Shown here in pieces: positions 30,510 through 37,596 of a stretch of 37,596 nt of DNA. Position 1 is the first letter of the stretch; every line of letters starts with the position of its first letter. The position numbers and the translations under genes are program-made. The stretch is from an uncultured Roseiflexaceae bacterium (GTDB lineage: Bacteria > Chloroflexota > Chloroflexia > Chloroflexales > Roseiflexaceae), in NCBI GenBank assembly GCA_937988885.1, contig CALKHR010000085.1, positions 1-37,596 of the forward strand, in the 5' to 3' direction. The notes beneath the pieces were generated by a model. The model saw only the letters and a list, made by a program, of their open reading frames with translations, had not been told where the DNA came from and searched no databases.

Positions 30510-31823
30510 TTATGTCAATTGAATATCGTTCGCGGCGAGCAGTTCGTCGAGCAGGGCGGACGCGTCGGCGATGTCGCGCAGCATCGGGTCGGTGGAGAGA
30601 GCCGCCAACGCCGGAGCGCGTCGGCCAGTCAGCGCCGCCTCCACGACAAGTTCCTGGCGCGCAACGTGCCCTGCGATCAGCGCTTGCGCGGCGAGCGGCA
30701 GCGGCCCCACGGCTAGCGGACGCACGCCCATAGTATCCACCTCGGCCACGCACTCGACCGTCACATCCAGCGGCAGGCTGGAGATCTGGCCCTGATTCGG
30801 CACATTCACCACAAAACGACCCGGCGCGCGGCCAGACAACGCGGCGATCACGCCAGCCAACTGCTCGCTAGAGCGGGGCGGCGGCTCGCTCTCGCCCTCC
30901 ACAAATGCGCTGATCTGGGCGCGACGCTGTTCGGCCAGGCGTTGGCGCAACTCGATGGTAGTCAAGCGAATGCCGTAGCGCATCCCGAACTCGGTGGCCT
31001 CGGTCAGCAGATCGGGGAAGAACTCGGCCACATGGCGGTCGCCCGCGCCGAACAGCACACCCAACTGCTCGAACAGCGAGAACTTGAGCGCTAACCGATC
31101 CGTGAAGGGGTCCATCAGCGGGTCGGAGGGATTGCGGTTCAACAGGCCGTTGACGCCGTTCACCGAGAGCCAGCCCTTCAGCGCCGAGAAACCATCGCGC
31201 CCGGCCACGGTAAAGCCCAAAATCACTGGCAAGTGGTTAATGCCAGCGACCGATAGCTCGATCTGCTCGTAGGGCACATCGAGCATGTACGAGAGCGTCC
31301 TTTGCAAGCCACCGACCTCGTGACACAGGCCGATCGTCCGTATCTTGGTGGCACGGGTGATGCCACGACAGATCGTGGTCATCGGGTTGGTCAGGTTCAG
31401 CAGCCAAGCATCGGGACAGAGTTGCTCCATCTCGCGGGCCACCTGCACGGCGAAGGGAATGTGGCGCAACCCTCGGCTGATGCCACCGGGCCCAACGGTA
31501 TCGCCCACCGATTGCGTGATGCCGTAGCGCTGCGGGATCTCGATCTCGTGCCGCATCGCCTTCAGGCCGCCCAAACCCACACACAGGATCACATAATCGG
31601 CGCCCTTCAGCGCCTCGGTTCGGTCGGTTGTGGCGGTGACGGTGATCTGCGCGCCTATCTCGTTCACAATACGCTGGCAGGCCCGTTTCAGCAGTTCTAG
31701 CGCGGTCGGATCGATATCGTGCAGAACCAAGTTCGCACCTGCCAACTCGGGCGTGCGCGCAATGTCCGAGACGAGGATCGGTGTCCACTGCACACTACCC
31801 CCGCCGATCATGGTGATGTTCAT
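30510..31823 (-). CDS. GH4-family glycosidase (alpha-glucosidase/alpha-galactosidase type)
   Basis: The 437-residue enzyme belongs to glycoside hydrolase family 4, which uses NAD+ and a divalent metal in an oxidation-elimination mechanism. The Rossmann start MNITMIGGGSVQWTPILV binds NAD+; NLTNPMTT and the metal-binding CHE motif (C167-H168-E169 in GLCHEVGG) identify the family, and INHLPVILGF carries the later conserved histidine. CHE is typical of the alpha-glucosidase/alpha-galactosidase (MelA/AglA) and LplD-like branch; exact substrate and anomer are not decided. It is cytoplasmic and would act on imported sugars. ATG 31823 has GAGGA at correct spacing and starts seven bases after the previous stop; the five extra codons upstream overlap that gene. 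It is the last gene of a four-gene operon. Confidence 0.88.
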   Translation of the reverse strand: MNITMIGGGSVQWTPILVSDIARTPELAGANLVLHDIDPTALELLKRACQRIVNEIGAQITVTATTDRTEALKGADYVILCVGLGGLKAMRHEIEIPQRYGITQSVGDTVGPGGISRGLRHIPFAVQVAREMEQLCPDAWLLNLTNPMTTICRGITRATKIRTIGLCHEVGGLQRTLSYMLDVPYEQIELSVAGINHLPVILGFTVAGRDGFSALKGWLSVNGVNGLLNRNPSDPLMDPFTDRLALKFSLFEQLGVLFGAGDRHVAEFFPDLLTEATEFGMRYGIRLTTIELRQRLAEQRRAQISAFVEGESEPPPRSSEQLAGVIAALSGRAPGRFVVNVPNQGQISSLPLDVTVECVAEVDTMGVRPLAVGPLPLAAQALIAGHVARQELVVEAALTGRRAPALAALSTDPMLRDIADASALLDELLAANDIQLT

Positions 31824-31830
31824 GTGTTCC

Positions 31831-32508
31831 TCACGCATTTGGCGGCTGCGTTAGGCGCCGCCACGCTTTCAACCCATCCTTCACTTCGCGTCGAGAGAAA
31901 TCGCCAGCCTGAAGTTGCGCCTCGGAGTAGCTTTGGAGGCGTCGATAGAACGCCTCGCCCTGCGCAATCAGAGCCTGGTCACCGGGAAGTTGCTCGTACA
32001 ATTCGAAAAGCCGATCCTCGGCTGAAGCGTACGCGCCGATCTGCTCGTAGTAGCGAAAGAGTAAGCGGTTGGTGCTCGGCGGCAACTGATAGTCCTCCAG
32101 CGCAGCCAGCACGTGTTCGAGCGGGGGCGCGTAATCGGGCGGCACCTGCTGCTCGAACTGGAGCGCCAGTGCCAACAACATTTCCAACACCTTCTGACGA
32201 AACTGCGCCGCGCCATCTTCGTCCTGCTGTTGTTCGGCCAGTTGCGCCTCGCCATCCAGCAGCGTTGCTAGAATATAGCCACGTTCCCGCCCAACATCGG
32301 GCGGAACCTCAAATTGCATGCGAGCCAGTAATTCGGGCGTTGACAAGATGCGCACAGCGTCGGGCGCCAAGCCCAGCACTTCCTCGTAGGTTTGATCGAG
32401 CGTGGCACGCGTGGACGGGAACAAGCCCGCACGCAGATCGCGCACGATACGCCCCCAAAACAGGCCGAACTGGTCGATAATGCGCAGCACCAAATCCTGG
32501 CGAAACAT
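31831..32508 (-). CDS. Conserved small acidic helical protein (possibly DUF6483)
   Basis: A 225-residue soluble protein, rich in Glu, Gln and Leu, that looks almost entirely helical, with TPR-like spacing in the second half (NRLLFRYYEQIGAYASAEDRLFELYEQLPGD). It begins FRQDLVLRIIDQFGLFWGRIVRDLRAG, an opening I associate with DUF6483 proteins, but that is recollection and not a motif match. The start codon is two bases from the ribokinase stop, with GGAG inside the end of that gene, so translation is probably coupled. No function can be assigned; a cytoplasmic scaffold or regulator for the operon is possible. Confidence 0.65.
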   Translation of the reverse strand: MFRQDLVLRIIDQFGLFWGRIVRDLRAGLFPSTRATLDQTYEEVLGLAPDAVRILSTPELLARMQFEVPPDVGRERGYILATLLDGEAQLAEQQQDEDGAAQFRQKVLEMLLALALQFEQQVPPDYAPPLEHVLAALEDYQLPPSTNRLLFRYYEQIGAYASAEDRLFELYEQLPGDQALIAQGEAFYRRLQSYSEAQLQAGDFSRREVKDGLKAWRRLTQPPNA

Positions 32509-32510
32509 CG

Positions 32511-33437
32511 CTATGCTCCAACGAGTTCTTTGACTGCGGCCAAACGCGGCATCGCCGGCTCGGCCCCCAATACGGTTGTGGCCAGCGCGCCCGCCGCATT
32601 GGCGAAGCGTACCGCCTCGGGTAGGGCCGCGCCGCGCCCCGCCTGCGCTGCCAACGCGCCACAGAACGCATCGCCAGCGGCAGTCGTATCGACCACCGTC
32701 ACGCGGTAGCCCGGCACGCGCTGCACCTGCGAGCCTTCGGCAAGCAACGCCCCGCGCGCGCCCAGCGTCAGCACGGCAGCACCAACCCCACGGGCCAGCA
32801 ACGCCTGTGCCGCCCGCTCTGCCGCGTCGTCATCGTCGATCGCCAGGCCCGTCAGTATTTGCGTCTCGGTCTCGTTCGGCGTAATCACATCGACGAGTTG
32901 CAGGAGTTCATCGGGGAGTTCGCGGGCGGGCGCAGGGTTGAGCATCACGCGCACTCCCGCATCGTGGGCGATCTGCGCGGCGCGCAACACGGCGTCCAGC
33001 GGCACCTCTAGCTGAAGCATCAGCAGATCGGCGCTGCGGATCGTGTCGGCGGCCTGCTCCACATCGGCGGGGCCAACGTGCCCGTTCGCGCCCGAGACGA
33101 CGATGATACTGTTGTCGCCCTCGCCGTCGATCACGATGGTGGCGATGCCGCTGCTCACCGACGCATCTTCGAGCACGTGGGAGGCGTCGATGCCCTCGCG
33201 TTGCAGCGTCTCGCGCAGCCGTGCGCCGAAGTCATCGGCGCCGACCCGCCCGACCATATGCACTGCCGCGCCTTGGCGCGCCGCCGCGATGGCTTGGTTG
33301 AGGCCCTTGCCTCCCACGAATGTATCGAACGAATCGCCGAGCAATGTCTCGCCGCGCTGTGGCCGCCGCTGCGTCCGCGTGACGAGGTCCATATTCAGGC
33401 TACCAACAACCACAATGTTGGGCTTCTCTGTCTGCAT
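32511..33437 (-). CDS. rbsK: Ribokinase (PfkB family)
   Basis: The 308-residue product phosphorylates ribose, or a similar sugar, with ATP. It has both PfkB signatures: the N-terminal GGKGLNQAIAAARQG and the C-terminal VVDTTAAGDAFCGALAAQAG with the catalytic aspartate in AGD. VVGSLNMDLV at the start and VMLNPAPARELPDELL in the middle are typical of RbsK. GGKGANQA is usual, and this protein has Leu in place of Ala; DTTGAGD is usual, and here it is DTTAAGD. It lies in an operon with a GH4 glycosidase downstream, which fits sugar or nucleoside-ribose salvage. GGAGAA lies just ahead of the ATG, 30 bases after the phosphatase stop. No ribose transporter is present. Confidence 0.88.
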   Translation of the reverse strand: MQTEKPNIVVVGSLNMDLVTRTQRRPQRGETLLGDSFDTFVGGKGLNQAIAAARQGAAVHMVGRVGADDFGARLRETLQREGIDASHVLEDASVSSGIATIVIDGEGDNSIIVVSGANGHVGPADVEQAADTIRSADLLMLQLEVPLDAVLRAAQIAHDAGVRVMLNPAPARELPDELLQLVDVITPNETETQILTGLAIDDDDAAERAAQALLARGVGAAVLTLGARGALLAEGSQVQRVPGYRVTVVDTTAAGDAFCGALAAQAGRGAALPEAVRFANAAGALATTVLGAEPAMPRLAAVKELVGA

Positions 33438-33467
33438 ACTGTTCTCCGCTGAACAAAAAAGTGTGGA

Positions 33468-34589
33468 TCAGGCTTGCTGTACGGCCCGCTGAACGGCTGC
33501 AAGTTGCGCGTCGGTGATCCAGCCATGCTCGGCGGCGTGTCGCGCAGCTGCCAGCGTATCATCGGCGAGCACCAGTGTGCTGCCCGCCTCGGCCACCTCG
33601 CGCGCCAGTGCCTCGATGGTGCTGCGCCGTTCGAGCGACTTACTCACATTGCGAATGTAGACCGCCAAAATGCGGTTGGGATAACGATGCACTACTTCGC
33701 GGTAAATTTCGGGATCTTCCTGACCGCTATCGCCGAGCAGCACAAACGGCAGAGCGGGATACGTATCGAGGATCTGGCAGATCACGCCGAGTTTGTAGGC
33801 TTTATGGCGAAGCGGCGAATCAGCCCCATCGTTCGATAAGCCCCAATCGCGCAGCATCAGCGGGCCGTTCGGGATGCGCTGAATGCTCAAGAAGTCGTCG
33901 AGCATATCGAACAGGTTCCAGGGGCTGCTGGAGACGTAGAACAGCGGATTGCTTGGGCTATCGCCATCCCCGAATTGCAAGGCTTGATACAACTCGGCCA
34001 CGCCCGCAAACGGCAGGCGCGAGTAGGCATTCTGGAAGAAAGTGGCCCGCAAGGCGCGCAGCATGCTGGTGGCGTCGGTGCGCAGCACGGTATCATCGAT
34101 ATCGCTAATCACGCCGAACTTGCAGGTTGAGGGCGGCACCAGCACGCGCCCGATCGCCTGCACAGGCTCGCCAGTTGGGGCGGGTTCGAGCAGGGTGAGC
34201 GCGACATCGTGCCACAACTGGTCGCTCGACAGGGGCGCGACGGGCTTGAGGCGCACATCGACGAAGCCCTCCTCGTCGGCGGTGAATTGCAGTTCCGCAT
34301 CGGCGGCGCGGGCTAGCACCTTGGCGTATGGCACCTCGTCGCTGGCGAAGCGCCGATACATCGAGCGCAGATTGCGCCAGGCGCTGTCGGTCTCGCTGGA
34401 GGCGTGTACGCGGTGGTCGCGCAGGACACGCGCCTTGATGTACAGTTCCCCGATAGTGCCGTAGCCGTGGTAGGCCACAATGCTCAGCGATTGGCTGCCC
34501 CATCGTGCATCCAAGCGGTGCTTTAACGTATCTACACCCGTTTCAGCAGAGTTGGCTAACTGAAGCAGAATCTGTCGCCATCGTAGCAT
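33468..34589 (-). CDS. App1-like phosphatidate phosphatase (DUF2183, HAD-type)
   Basis: The 373-residue protein has the App1 catalytic domain in its second half: the HAD-like nucleophile motif DIDDTVLRTD, the strand LFYVSSSPWNLFDMLDDFL, and VLLGDSGQEDPEIYREVV with the acidic metal-binding residues, then ILAVYIRNVS. Yeast App1 is a phosphatidate phosphatase; bacterial relatives are not well defined. The N-terminal half (about 1-150) is a poorly conserved domain. ATG 34589 is chosen because GGGAGGA precedes it; 13 extra codons upstream lack this site. It is the first gene of the operon. TATGAT on the minus strand at 34634-34629 may be its -10 box, with only a weak -35. Confidence 0.82.
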   Translation of the reverse strand: MLRWRQILLQLANSAETGVDTLKHRLDARWGSQSLSIVAYHGYGTIGELYIKARVLRDHRVHASSETDSAWRNLRSMYRRFASDEVPYAKVLARAADAELQFTADEEGFVDVRLKPVAPLSSDQLWHDVALTLLEPAPTGEPVQAIGRVLVPPSTCKFGVISDIDDTVLRTDATSMLRALRATFFQNAYSRLPFAGVAELYQALQFGDGDSPSNPLFYVSSSPWNLFDMLDDFLSIQRIPNGPLMLRDWGLSNDGADSPLRHKAYKLGVICQILDTYPALPFVLLGDSGQEDPEIYREVVHRYPNRILAVYIRNVSKSLERRSTIEALAREVAEAGSTLVLADDTLAAARHAAEHGWITDAQLAAVQRAVQQA

Positions 34590-34829
34590 GCGGCACGTCC
34601 TCCCGTCGGTTGCGGCTGAATGGTGCATATCATACCACTAAACACAAGCCTTTTCGAAGCGAGCATGGTGATGTAGCCTAGGCCACACGATCTTCCGAGG
34701 GAGCGGAATCATCTGCCGTGAGGTGGAACAACCCTTGTAAAGCGTGAACATGTTCTTTCGGCTGGCGTGAATCCCTTTCTCACAGATGTTCACAAGGTTT
34801 CGAGAGCACGAACACAGCTTGTTGTTTCC
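34590..34829. other. Divergent intergenic region with a spaced inverted repeat
   Basis: No supported gene. GTGAACAT (34744-34751) and ATGTTCAC (34786-34793) are complementary 8-base arms 34 bases apart; the first overlaps the 10-bp palindrome GAACATGTTC (34746-34755). They lie upstream of the promoter at 34830 and could be a regulator site pair. This remains speculative. Confidence 0.4.
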
Positions 34830-34858
34830 TTGAATGCCATTTTGAATCGTGATATGAT
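34830..34858 (+). promoter_or_regulatory. Candidate promoter for the small ORF and WD40 gene
   Basis: TTGAAT (34830-34835) and TATGAT (34853-34858) with an exact 17-base spacer, 60 bases before the small ORF. Confidence 0.6.
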
Positions 34859-34917
34859 TGATTCAATTAAAGATAAGCCTGTTTTAGTAAACACGACGAG
34901 CCAAAGAGGTAGATAAA

Positions 34918-35013
34918 ATGTCTTGGTATCACTATTTTAATGGTATGAGTTTTAATGAATTGATCGAACAATTTAATTCACCTAAACATAGGAATGATGT
35001 AGACTTCTTTTGA
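34918..35013 (+). CDS. Small ORF of 31 codons, leader or remnant peptide before the WD40 gene
   Basis: The frame encodes 31 residues beginning MSWYHYFNGMSFNELIEQF and ending DVDFF before TGA at 35011-35013. It has a textbook ribosome-binding site (AAGAGG, ten bases upstream) and a promoter 60 bases earlier, and ends 18 bases before the WD40 start. Its aromatic- and Asn-rich, AT-rich codons differ from the neighbours. It could be a real small protein, a leader peptide coupling translation to the WD40 gene, or the start of a gene cut short by mutation. I do not recognise a family. Confidence 0.5.
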   Translation: MSWYHYFNGMSFNELIEQFNSPKHRNDVDFF

Positions 35014-35031
35014 GACAGGGGAATACCAACA

Positions 35032-36129
35032 ATGCGGCCATTTATCAAAACGTATCTTTGGGAAATAGCTGTTATCCTCTTTTTTCTTGGATTCTACCTC
35101 TTTTATTCACCGTTTTTCCGGCCAAAACCACCAGATGAGCGCCTGATACGAACGATCTCCACAGGCTCACAGGTGAACAGCATTGCGCTCAGCCCCGACG
35201 ACCAGTTGATCGCCTCAGTCAGCAAGCGCTCAGAAGCGATCACGCTCTGGCGGACGTCCGATGGGCAAGTCGTAAGCACCATTCCGCTACCCAAATCGAA
35301 GGTTGGTGATGATGTGAGGAGTATCGCATTCAGCCCAGATGGAGCGATGCTGGCGGTTCCTGAGATAGAAGGTATGGTAGGGCTTTGGCGGGTGGTGGAT
35401 GGTCAGTTGGCACAGACTTTTCAGATCGCTACGCCCCATGATCGTGATTCGTCTGCACAGAACAACGATCCTCGCATCAATAAAGCGTCGATCGTATCGG
35501 TTGCATTTAGTCCCGACGGTTCACTGCTCGCAGCCGCCGACGATTTCGAGAAGATTTGGGTTTGGACGATGGCTGATGGGGCCGTGCTCGCTCTGTTCGA
35601 TAAACAGGACAGGTGCCCAGACCCGTTTCATCTGGCGTTTAGCGCCGATAATCAACTGCTTGCGGTTGGGTGCGATGCTGGGAGTGCATACATTTGGGAG
35701 ATCAGCACTGGCACTGTGCGACATCACCTGAGCGATATGTTTGCAGGCCATCGGAATAATGTTGCATTTCAGCCAGATAGTTCACTGATCGCGACAGGTG
35801 GCGATGCAGTTGAGGTGAAACTCTGGTCGGTGGCGACGGGCGATGTTGTCGCGACGTTTGTGGAGGAGGATGCAGGCGGTATGAGCCTGGGGTTCAACCC
35901 GGATGGAACATTGCTGGCCGCTGGAGGCCGCACCGACGTTCACAGATTGGGTGGGGTAAGCCATGTAGGTGATTATAGCATCCGCGTATGGGATGTCGTC
36001 AATCAGCGTTTATTTACCACCTTGCCGGGCCATACCAATCATCTGACGGGTGTGATTTTCTCCCATGATGGTCAGTTCATTGTCTCAAGCAGCAAAGATG
36101 AAACGATCCGCATCTGGCGATTGGAATAG
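35032..36129 (+). CDS. Membrane-anchored WD40 beta-propeller protein
   Basis: A 365-residue protein with an N-terminal transmembrane helix (about 10-28, WEIAVILFFLGFYLFY) and then seven WD40 repeats, enough for one closed propeller. Repeat cores include SIALSPDDQLIASVS..ITLWRTSDG, SIAFSPDGAMLAVPE..VGLWRVVDG, SVAFSPDGSLLAAAD..IWVWTMADG, HLAFSADNQLLAVGC..AYIWEISTG and VNNVAFQPD-type forms up to the last, GVIFSHDGQFIVSSSKDETIRIWRLE. The sixth blade carries an insert. WD40 propellers are protein-interaction platforms; the partner is unknown. Lower G+C and codon use resemble the small ORF more than the flanking genes, a hint of different origin. GGGGA lies 11 bases before the ATG. A strong terminator follows. 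Confidence 0.87.
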   Translation: MRPFIKTYLWEIAVILFFLGFYLFYSPFFRPKPPDERLIRTISTGSQVNSIALSPDDQLIASVSKRSEAITLWRTSDGQVVSTIPLPKSKVGDDVRSIAFSPDGAMLAVPEIEGMVGLWRVVDGQLAQTFQIATPHDRDSSAQNNDPRINKASIVSVAFSPDGSLLAAADDFEKIWVWTMADGAVLALFDKQDRCPDPFHLAFSADNQLLAVGCDAGSAYIWEISTGTVRHHLSDMFAGHRNNVAFQPDSSLIATGGDAVEVKLWSVATGDVVATFVEEDAGGMSLGFNPDGTLLAAGGRTDVHRLGGVSHVGDYSIRVWDVVNQRLFTTLPGHTNHLTGVIFSHDGQFIVSSSKDETIRIWRLE

Positions 36130-36189
36130 ATACGTTTACCAAGCATTCTGCTTTTTGGTAGCGAGCAGCTGAATTTGGTGTGATTACCT

Positions 36190-36240
36190 AGCAGCAGTTG
36201 GGATAAATGCAAATACGCATTCATCCCAACTGCTGCTTTT
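36190..36240. terminator. Strong bidirectional terminator between WD40 and the stalked protein gene
   Basis: Arms AGCAGCAGTTGGGAT and ATCCCAACTGCTGCT extended by AATGC / GCATT past one mismatch, around a 6-base loop, then TTTT. It serves the convergent genes on both sides. Confidence 0.9.
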
Positions 36241-36259
36241 CCGTCAGACTCACGCGCAC

Positions 36260-37596
36260 TTAGCGCATAGGGCGCGACAGAATGTCGGTGGCGGGATGCA
36301 CCTCCATAAACGCGGGATTCGGGCCGGTCACGCTCAGGCCACGCAGCTCAGCGCGGTTGTTCGTCTCGTCGCTTTCGGTCACCGCGCCAGCGACAACATC
36401 GGGGTTGTAGCTGTCTGCGTAGACGTACAGATCGGTGGTGCCAGTCGCGAACCTGCCCAGCCAATTTGAGTAGCCTGCGGGCAGGCTCTGCGACGAGAGC
36501 GTGATGCTCTGCCCTGGTGCTAGCGCGCTCTCTACCTTCCAGGCCATACCGAAGCACGGCGTCAGACCACAGCGCGTATTCCAAATCTGGTTCGCAGCCG
36601 TTGGCGGACTCGATGGGTTGATGGAGAGATCGACCCAGAACGGCTGGGCCGGCAAGTTACCTCGGTTGGTGATCGTCACTAAGATGGTGACAGGTTCACC
36701 CGCCGTAAAGGTGCGCTTGTCCGGGCTGATGCTGATACTCGCAACCAGATCTGGCGCTCCGCCCCCCGTCATCATCGGCAGGAACAATCGTTGGGATGTT
36801 GGCCTAATCGGCGTTGCTGTCGGCGTGCTTGTCGCCGTCGCTGTTGCTGTTGCTGTCGATGTTGGCGTTTGTGTCGATGTGCTGGTTGCCGTCGCTGTCG
36901 CTGTTGCTGTCGGCGTTGACGTCGCTGTGCTTGTCGCCGTTGCACTTGGCGGCACTGGTGTATTCGTCGCCGTGCTTGTTGGCGTTGCGGTTGATGTGCT
37001 GGTTGGCGTTGCGGTTGGCGGCACTGGTGTATTCGTTGCCGTGCTTGTCGGTGTCTGTGTTGGCGTGCTGGTTGCCGTCGCTGTCGCCGTTGATGTTGGC
37101 GTCGCACTTGGCGGCACTGGTGTATTCGTCGCCGTGCTCGTTGGCGTGCTCGTCGCCGTTGCCGTTTGTGTCGCTGTCGCGGTCGCCGTGCTGGTTGGCG
37201 TTGCTGTTAGTGGCACTGGTGTATTCGTTGCCGTGCTTGTCGGTGTTTGTGTCGGTGTGCTGGTTGCCGTCGCAGTTGCCGTACTTGTCGCCGTTGCACT
37301 TGGCGGCACTGGTGTATTCGTTGCCGTGCTTGTTGGCGTTGCGGTTGACGTACTCGTTGGCGTGCTTGTCGCCGTGCTGGTTGGCGTGGCGGTTGGCGGC
37401 ACTGGTGTATTCGTTGCCGTACTTGTCGGTGTTTGTGTCGGTGTGCTGGTTGCCGTCGCAGTTGCCGTTGCTGTTGGCGTTGCTGTTAGTGGCACTGGTG
37501 TATTCGTCGCCGTGCTTGTTGGCGTTGCGGTTGATGTGCTGGTTGGCGTTGCTGTTAGTGGCACTGGTGTATTCGTCGCCGTGCTTGTTGGCGTTG
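36260..37596 (-). CDS. Surface protein with TPT-repeat stalk and CARDB-like domain (5' end beyond window)
   Basis: The frame stays open to the right edge, so the N-terminus and probable signal peptide are missing; an in-frame GTG at 37564 is inside the repeat and is not a start. The visible protein begins with about 260 residues of TATNTPVPPTATPTST-type repeats, a rigid, probably glycosylated stalk. After PTSQRLFLPMMTGGGAPDLV comes a CARDB-type adhesion domain of about 150 residues: LVASISISPDKRTFTAGEPV, VTITNRGNLPAQPFWVDLSI, then ESDETNNRAELRGLSV. A typical CARDB ends with such a DETNN segment. Placed outside the cell, it likely binds a surface or polymer, or holds another domain lying off the window. 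The terminator at 36190 ends it. Confidence 0.8.
   Translation of the reverse strand, partial: TPTSTATNTPVPLTATPTSTSTATPTSTATNTPVPLTATPTATATATATSTPTQTPTSTATNTPVPPTATPTSTATSTPTSTSTATPTSTATNTPVPPSATATSTATATATSTPTQTPTSTATNTPVPLTATPTSTATATATQTATATSTPTSTATNTPVPPSATPTSTATATATSTPTQTPTSTATNTPVPPTATPTSTSTATPTSTATNTPVPPSATATSTATSTPTATATATATSTSTQTPTSTATATATATSTPTATPIRPTSQRLFLPMMTGGGAPDLVASISISPDKRTFTAGEPVTILVTITNRGNLPAQPFWVDLSINPSSPPTAANQIWNTRCGLTPCFGMAWKVESALAPGQSITLSSQSLPAGYSNWLGRFATGTTDLYVYADSYNPDVVAGAVTESDETNNRAELRGLSVTGPNPAFMEVHPATDILSRPMR
36810..37596 (-). repeat. Tandem coding repeat (Thr/Pro/Ala stalk, NTPVP units)
   Basis: Eight copies of GGCACTGGTGTATTCG-type sequence, each encoding NTPVP, recur at roughly 70-100 base intervals, joined by shorter six-base-rhythm runs encoding TATxT. 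The unit length varies in multiples of six bases. The tract continues past the window edge. Slipped-strand or recombination length changes in frame are likely. Confidence 0.88.

Noticed and set aside
30250..30753. Minus-strand open frame of 167 codons
   Set aside because: Its 3' half is the dispersed repeat and terminator, and its 5' half is a shadow of the GH4 gene.
34746..34755. Possible LexA/SOS box (GAACATGTTC)
   Set aside because: The known Gram-positive-type box needs GAAC and GTTC four bases apart; here only two separate them, and the flanking genes are not repair genes.
36810..37596. Possible CRISPR array
   Set aside because: The repeats are contiguous and in frame, encode a Thr/Pro stalk, have irregular unit lengths and no unique spacers, and no cas gene is nearby.
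1..37596. tRNA, rRNA, transposase, prophage or riboswitch
   Set aside because: I scanned the intergenic stretches for tRNA-like arms, transposase motifs and known riboswitch cores and saw none; all gaps are short or filled by the repeats described.

Overview
The window looks like chromosomal DNA of a filamentous or phototrophic-type member of the Chloroflexota (class Chloroflexia). The pointers are several secreted or membrane proteins with long Thr/Pro/Ala stalks, a family of extracellular W..G.P..E..Q.FE repeats, Hanks-type kinases with FHA or extracellular sensor tails, a dnaJ-hspR pair with a HAIR-like operator, a PASTA-tailed class A penicillin-binding protein and a menaquinone gene. The assignment is inference from gene content; no rRNA or tRNA gene was seen. 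Coding density is high, G+C is fairly high, and most genes have a clear Shine-Dalgarno sequence, which I used to correct several starts.

Layout. 1-267: intergenic repeats. 268-1743: menE. 2133-3518: soluble Ser/Thr kinase with zinc ribbon and FHA domain, convergent with an orphan membrane-anchored amino-acid-type binding protein (3581-4426, minus). 4483-7315: strong promoter, a single-pass membrane protein and an FtsH-like AAA protease, closed by a terminator. 7561-8727: lipoprotein of the iron-siderophore binding type. 8892-9785: RimK-like ATP-grasp enzyme. 9956-11926: transmembrane Ser/Thr kinase with a duplicated extracellular repeat. 11962-12267: alkyltransferase-like protein. 12380-13784: HspR-type operator, dnaJ/cbpA and hspR. 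13881-14564: histidine phosphatase. 14573-15832 (minus): GT4 glycosyltransferase. 16132-19113: PBP1A-type enzyme. 19190-19669: GNAT acetyltransferase. 19806-21428: HEAT-repeat/RNA-methylase fusion. 21575-22528: DUF3592-like membrane protein.

22848-28648: a secreted repeat protein and a MarR regulator (minus), divergent from an EF-G-like GTPase, then a second secreted repeat protein with META and YbaY-like domains. 28721-29860 (minus): lipoprotein alpha/beta hydrolase. 29861-30460: intergenic repeat cluster, including a ~160-bp direct repeat related to the sequence at the left edge. 30510-34589 (minus): four-gene operon App1-like phosphatase / ribokinase / small acidic protein / GH4 glycosidase, closed by a terminator. 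34830-36129: promoter, an overlooked 31-codon ORF and a membrane-anchored seven-blade WD40 protein. 36260-37596 (minus, truncated): surface protein with a CARDB-type domain on a TPT-repeat stalk that runs off the edge.

Themes. Cell-envelope sensing and surface biology dominate: two Hanks kinases, an envelope protease, peptidoglycan synthesis, two substrate-binding proteins without permeases nearby, and several stalked or secreted proteins. The extracellular repeat of the kinase at 9956 looks distantly related to repeats in the two secreted proteins around the MarR/EF-G pair. I see no CRISPR array, phage, transposase or obvious defence island. The most unusual items are the HEAT-methylase fusion, the FtsH-like protease without a periplasmic domain and with a Gly/Met-rich insert, the shared sensor-repeat family, the HAIR-like operator over a promoter, and the small ORF ahead of the WD40 gene.
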